A stretch of DNA of 64,000 nucleotides, taken from Candidatus Bathyarchaeota archaeon (GTDB lineage: Archaea > Thermoproteota > Bathyarchaeia > Bathyarchaeales > Bathycorpusculaceae). The position numbers were made by a program, and so were the translations under genes. The notes beneath the pieces were generated by a model, which was not told the origin of the DNA, searched no databases, and saw only the letters and a list, made by a program, of their open reading frames with translations. This document shows, piece after piece, positions 60,615-64,000 of this stretch (positions within the stretch are counted from its first letter, which is position 1; each line of letters begins with the position of its first letter). The stretch lies in contig JAOZHZ010000004.1 in the NCBI GenBank assembly GCA_026014615.1, positions 62,001-126,000 on the forward strand. The letters run 5' to 3'.

Positions 60615-61523
60615 ATGAGGAGATTCGACACAGAACAAAAAATATATGATATCGCAAAGGTGCAAGTAGGCGGTCAACCAGGGGAACTGCCCACTTTCAT
60701 AATTGGCTCCATATTCTGGCTTGGTCAGAAAATGGTGCAGGATGCAAACAAAGGCATTTTTGACGCCAAAGTTGCTGAAAGTATAATCAACACGATGGAA
60801 ACTCAAAGTGACATGACCGGTGTGACCTTTGGCTTAGATGTTGTGGGCACAACCGAAGAAGCCTTCAGCAAATACATCGACTTCGTTGCGACACACACTG
60901 AAGCACCAATTATGCTTGATGCAATGAGCCCAAGGACCCGCATGGCTGCTGCCAAAATGGCGAAGAACATGGGTCTTTCTGATCGATGCTTCTACAACTC
61001 AGTGTATAAAGGTGTAACCGACGCTGAGTTAGAAACCCTCAAAGACAGCGGCATCAAAATGTCCATCGTGCTCGCCGACAACCCCAAAGACAACAGCTTA
61101 GACGGAAAAATGACGGTCATCGAGGAAGCACTCGCATTGGCAGACAAAGGCGGAATCACCAAACCGCTGATTGATACAGCCATACCCGCATTCGCTCCTG
61201 ACATGGGCACAGCAGTCAGAACCATACCAATTATGAAAGAGAAATACGGTCACCCAGTTGGCTTAGGCAGCGGAAACGTAGTAACCACCATGGGATGGGT
61301 CAAAGCGCACGTGACCAAAGCGCTTCGATATGGCTGCCGAACAGCGACCAACGCCATCATGCAAACCATGGGCGCTAACTGGCTTATGATTGGTCCCGCT
61401 GAACAAGCTGAATACGTGTTCCCCGCAGTCGCCGTCGTCGATGCTTACGTTGCATCTGCAGCAGCTGATCTAGAGACTAGACCACTAAGCGAAGAACACC
61501 CAATATACAAGATGTTCCTCTAA
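60615..61523 (+). CDS. MtrH-like methyltransferase (302 aa)
   Basis: Homologous along its length to subunit H of tetrahydromethanopterin S-methyltransferase. The N-terminal RFDTEQKIYDIAKVQVGGQPGE is characteristic, then PTFIIGSIFWLGQKMV, and later MLDAMSPRTRMAAAKMAK and PVGLGSGNVVTTMGW. MtrH moves the methyl group between a pterin and a corrinoid. GGAGGT lies seven bases before the ATG. With the corrinoid protein it forms a minimal two-gene methyl-transfer unit. No Mtr membrane subunit, McrA or substrate-specific methyltransferase is in the window. Bathyarchaeia often have MtrH-like genes without the full complex. Confidence 0.88.
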   Translation: MRRFDTEQKIYDIAKVQVGGQPGELPTFIIGSIFWLGQKMVQDANKGIFDAKVAESIINTMETQSDMTGVTFGLDVVGTTEEAFSKYIDFVATHTEAPIMLDAMSPRTRMAAAKMAKNMGLSDRCFYNSVYKGVTDAELETLKDSGIKMSIVLADNPKDNSLDGKMTVIEEALALADKGGITKPLIDTAIPAFAPDMGTAVRTIPIMKEKYGHPVGLGSGNVVTTMGWVKAHVTKALRYGCRTATNAIMQTMGANWLMIGPAEQAEYVFPAVAVVDAYVASAAADLETRPLSEEHPIYKMFL

Positions 61524-61532
61524 CCTCCACCC

Positions 61533-61545
61533 TTTTCATTTTTTT
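61533..61545 (+). terminator. T-rich tract after the MtrH-like gene
   Basis: TTTTCATTTTTTT begins nine bases beyond the stop codon and is a likely archaeal termination site for the two-gene unit. Confidence 0.5.
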
Positions 61546-61566
61546 AACTTAAAGGACTAAAAAACG

Positions 61567-61980
61567 GTGAAACCTGCCTTATGGTTCGGAATCATCGTGC
61601 TTTATACAGCGTTCACCTTGTTCAGTGTATATTTTATCCCCAGTGACTCCGCTTTTTCGGTAATAAGAATTTTCTTCGGCTTCACCTTCGTCACCTTCGC
61701 GCCAGGCTACTGCCTCGTAAGCTTTTTGTTTCAAGAAAGAAAACTGGACTTCGGAGAAAAAACCGTCCTTTCCGTGGCTTTAAGCTTCAGCATCGCAGGC
61801 ATCTCAGGCTTATTCCTTGGGTTATCCAGCATCGGCATAAACGTCGCCTCAATCACTCAGTCGCTAAGCATAATCGTGGTTGTTTTGGCGTTTTTAGCGC
61901 TGCTCAGGAAAGCAGGGTTGATAAAGGTGCCAACCAAAAAGTTCCAAGCACAACCTGCAACAACACACGTAAACGCTTAA
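61567..61980 (+). CDS. DUF1616-like membrane protein (137 aa)
   Basis: Four predicted membrane helices in the DUF1616 pattern: an N-terminal hairpin (LWFGIIVLYTAFTLFSVYFI), FTFVTFAPGYCLVSFLF with the conserved Pro-Gly-Tyr, then DFGEKTVLSVALSFSIAGISGL. DUF1616 is found in archaeal surface-protein and glycosylation neighbourhoods, which fits the context. It starts at GTG 61567, and its stop overlaps the convergent NosD-like gene by 4 bp. Confidence 0.75.
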   Translation: MKPALWFGIIVLYTAFTLFSVYFIPSDSAFSVIRIFFGFTFVTFAPGYCLVSFLFQERKLDFGEKTVLSVALSFSIAGISGLFLGLSSIGINVASITQSLSIIVVVLAFLALLRKAGLIKVPTKKFQAQPATTHVNA

Positions 61981-63551
61981 CGCTTGCCACAAAGTTTCTT
62001 TTTTGCAGCCAACGCAATAACACAAGTCACCAAGCCGAAGGCAGCCAACGCACTTGTGGTGGACAGTTCGGGAACAGTGGGAGACGCTGTGGGGGTCGGC
62101 GAGGGCGTTGGAGATGTAGTAGATGTTGGTGAGGGCAGCGATGCCCAGTTGCCTGCGTTAAAGGGTACCATAAGAGGATAGTTGTCTACATTTAAGTTGT
62201 TTTTAACTTGGAAAGCGGTGTCGTGTATCCCATCGTGGTTTTCGTCCACGTAACAACCCAGAAGACTCCAATAGTTGCCTGTTGTGCCGTTGTCCCATCG
62301 GTTCTGATCGCCACTATCTATTGGTCCAGTCCAGTTGCCAAAAAAATCGTTAAGCCATATTGTGTTTTTGGAGTTGTCACGCATGTTAAATAGGCAATAG
62401 TTGTCTGCAACGTGGTTCTCGGTTATGGTACATTCTGCTGCTGTTTTAAGGTAAATGGCCGCATAGCCGTTGTTCACTATCAAATTCTTGGAAATTTCGA
62501 TATTGCGACTGCTAATCAGGTGAATAGCGTTAAAGTTTCCAGTTAGGTTGCAGCAGGTTATCTTGGCGTTTTTTACGTTTAGGAATAAAATGCCGTCCCA
62601 ATTGGGCGTGGACACCCAGTTTTGGACGGTAATATTTTCGCAGTCTACCGCGGCTATCCAGCCCGCATTAGGTGGAACCTGAAAGTTAGTGCGGTTCACC
62701 AGAAAGTAAACGGGATTTCCGTTGACCGTGTTAGTATTGTCGATGCTTTGCAGGTTGTGTTGCAAGTCTGAACCCCACAGCTTAAACCCGACTTGGTTGT
62801 CGCGAAGAGTGTTACCTGAGAAGATCAAATTGGTGGATTGCCATATGTTCACGCCTATGGCTTTTCGTTCAAGCGTGTTGTTAAAGAAGCCGCAGCTGCC
62901 GCAGTTATCAACGTATATTGCGCCCTCGTCGCCTACAGACCGCAACCCACGGTCAACACGCTCTGGGTCCGAAAATGTGTTATTTGTAACGGTTACTGTG
63001 GAAGACCAAGAGAGCGTTAAGCTGCTTGCAGTGTTTCTGAGAACTCGGCTGTCGTGGACATCTCCGAAGTTTATGTTGCGTGAGACTTTGTTGTCTGTGA
63101 TTAGGTTACCGCTTGAACTCTGAATTTCAATGCCGCAACCGGTTATGTTGTTCTGTGTTATCACAGCGTTGTTTGAAGCAGTCAAGAAGATGCCGTAGCG
63201 GAAACCCGCAAAGTGCAGGTTTCTCACTGTAACGTTACTTGCGTTTTTTATCAGGCATCCAGTTCCTTCACCAATTCCCTGCACACAAAACCCAGCGCCG
63301 TCAACGATGACATCACTACATTCAACGGCGAACCCAGTTGTAATGTTTGCGGTAAAGGTGTACGTGTTGCCGCTACACAGAATGGGAGAATCCAAAGGCT
63401 CAATTGTTCCGTCACTTCGAATGAAGATTCCTGAGTTATGCTCAATTTGGAAAAAGAAATTCGCAGAAGCAAAACCTGGTAGTCCAGTCAAGAAAGCGGC
63501 AAAGGATACAACTACGGAGAGAGCGGCTATCTTGCTTAACGAACGCTTCAC
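61977..63551 (-). CDS. NosD-like secreted beta-helix protein (524 aa)
   Basis: A signal peptide (SVVSFAAFLTGLPGFASANF) is followed by a right-handed parallel beta-helix. Its rungs of about 22 residues carry repeated N-N/D-N and I-x-x-N motifs (NITGCGIEIQSSSGNLITDN, FSGNTLRDNQVGFKLW). A Trp-rich terminal unit contains NRWDNGTTGNYWS. A Thr/Pro/Ser-rich stalk and a C-terminal membrane helix ending in Lys/Arg anchor it. The family includes NosD and many surface proteins of unclear ligand. It starts at GTG 63551, overlapping the upstream gene by four bases. Confidence 0.85.
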   Translation of the reverse strand: MKRSLSKIAALSVVVSFAAFLTGLPGFASANFFFQIEHNSGIFIRSDGTIEPLDSPILCSGNTYTFTANITTGFAVECSDVIVDGAGFCVQGIGEGTGCLIKNASNVTVRNLHFAGFRYGIFLTASNNAVITQNNITGCGIEIQSSSGNLITDNKVSRNINFGDVHDSRVLRNTASSLTLSWSSTVTVTNNTFSDPERVDRGLRSVGDEGAIYVDNCGSCGFFNNTLERKAIGVNIWQSTNLIFSGNTLRDNQVGFKLWGSDLQHNLQSIDNTNTVNGNPVYFLVNRTNFQVPPNAGWIAAVDCENITVQNWVSTPNWDGILFLNVKNAKITCCNLTGNFNAIHLISSRNIEISKNLIVNNGYAAIYLKTAAECTITENHVADNYCLFNMRDNSKNTIWLNDFFGNWTGPIDSGDQNRWDNGTTGNYWSLLGCYVDENHDGIHDTAFQVKNNLNVDNYPLMVPFNAGNWASLPSPTSTTSPTPSPTPTASPTVPELSTTSALAAFGLVTCVIALAAKKKLCGKR

Positions 63552-64000
63552 CCGTTTTTACCTCTCCGTTTCACCATGAAGGAGACGCAAACTGCTCCGA
63601 TGAGCAGCACAAACATGGAAAAAACTGGAAACTCTGGGATTGAAGGGGAAGGCTGCGGGCTCTCGGATGGGCTGGGGGAAGGTGAAGACGAAGCATTTAC
63701 AGATGAACTTGGAGAAGGCATAGTCGCATCAACACCACAGGGCGCTATTAAGGGGTAGTTGTCTTGATTATTGCCGTACAGGAAAAACGCGGTGTCACCT
63801 ACCCCATCCCCGTTCTTGTCGGTGCCGTTGTAGTCGCTCCAGTAGTTGCCTTGGGCGCCGTTGTCCCAGTTGTTGGCTGACAGAGGAGGCGGACCAACAA
63901 AGTTGGCGGGCTCAACAGTCACACAGGCAAGAGGTTGAACCTTAAGGGGCTCCGAGTTGTGACTAAGCGTTGTCACCGCGACGGAGGCGTAGAGGTGGGT
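63548..64000 (-). CDS. NosD-like surface protein, 3' part only
   Basis: The frame is open to the window end. The visible C-terminal 150 residues match the end of the preceding protein: NNWDNGAQGNYWSDYNGTDKN, a Ser/Pro stalk, and EFPVFSMFVLLIGAVCVSFM with a basic RRGKNG tail. The Asp-Lys-Asn-Gly-Asp loop resembles a calcium-binding loop. Its TGA overlaps the GTG of the downstream beta-helix gene, so they share a transcript. The N-terminal beta-helix must lie beyond the window. Confidence 0.75.
   Translation of the reverse strand, partial: THLYASVAVTTLSHNSEPLKVQPLACVTVEPANFVGPPPLSANNWDNGAQGNYWSDYNGTDKNGDGVGDTAFFLYGNNQDNYPLIAPCGVDATMPSPSSSVNASSSPSPSPSESPQPSPSIPEFPVFSMFVLLIGAVCVSFMVKRRGKNG

Noticed and set aside
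1..64000. CRISPR arrays, rRNA genes, tRNA genes
   Set aside because: No regularly spaced repeats, no rRNA stretches and no cloverleaf sequences were found by reading both strands.

Overview
The window is archaeal, and most likely from the TACK lineage Bathyarchaeia, as judged from gene content. It holds a Cdv/ESCRT-III division operon (CdvA, two ESCRT-III paralogues, CdvC/Vps4), archaeal-type information genes (FEN1, Trm5, TruD, Pth2, Lhr-type helicase, EF-1beta with its zinc-ribbon partner, Cdc48, NadM, RtcA) and an MtrH-like methyltransferase next to a corrinoid protein. Proposing Bathyarchaeia rather than another TACK class is inference; no rRNA or tRNA gene was found to anchor it. Genes are dense, on both strands, with GTG/TTG starts common and Shine-Dalgarno motifs (GGAGG, GGTGA) often deciding the start.

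Layout. 1-2.3 kb: a truncated gene at the edge, three small winged-helix genes and mobB. 2.6-6.2 kb: the cdv operon. 6.8-12.9 kb: a probable integrated plasmid- or virus-like element. It is bounded by a 23-bp direct repeat, with a zinc-ribbon tyrosine integrase at one end and a Rep-like protein at the other, and a palindrome-rich GC island, an unknown membrane protein and a transposase remnant between. A decayed integrase 3' end lies just outside, suggesting repeated use of the same site. 13-16.9 kb: small unknown genes, a secreted beta-propeller and a winged-helix protein. 16.9-19 kb: a compact four-gene cluster with two DUF2589-like proteins and a helix-hairpin-helix protein, function unknown. 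19.4-24.5 kb: amino acid permease, Lhr helicase and a membrane protein. 25-29.5 kb: a PD-(D/E)XK nuclease, an HTH regulator interrupted by an amber codon, pyrF, a 51-aa ribbon-helix-helix repressor with an 18-bp operator-like palindrome, a frameshifted Tag-type glycosylase and acylphosphatase.

30-44.5 kb is mainly housekeeping: rtcA-trm5, glmS, pcm, fen, a ClpB/ClpE-like disaggregase, truD and pth2. 44.9-45.8 kb carries a stand-alone TIR-type effector. 46-50.4 kb: geranylgeranyl reductase family, cdc48, EF-1beta and its zinc ribbon. 51.1-52.4 kb: an AT-rich, translationally coupled zinc-ribbon / PD-(D/E)XK nuclease / 29-aa ORF unit, a candidate defence module. 52.7-55.2 kb: hemerythrin, quinone reductase, nadM and Hsp20. 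55.3-60 kb: two large STT3-like GT-C membrane proteins. 60.2-61.5 kb: corrinoid protein plus MtrH-like methyltransferase. 61.6-64 kb: DUF1616 protein and NosD-like surface proteins.

Three genes (near 204, 10240 and 29033) are each restored by adding one base to a short homopolymer, so part of the apparent gene decay may be assembly error. Best candidates for something undescribed: the integrated element, the DUF2589/HhH cluster, the coupled zinc-ribbon-nuclease unit, and the TIR protein with an unrecognised N-terminal domain.
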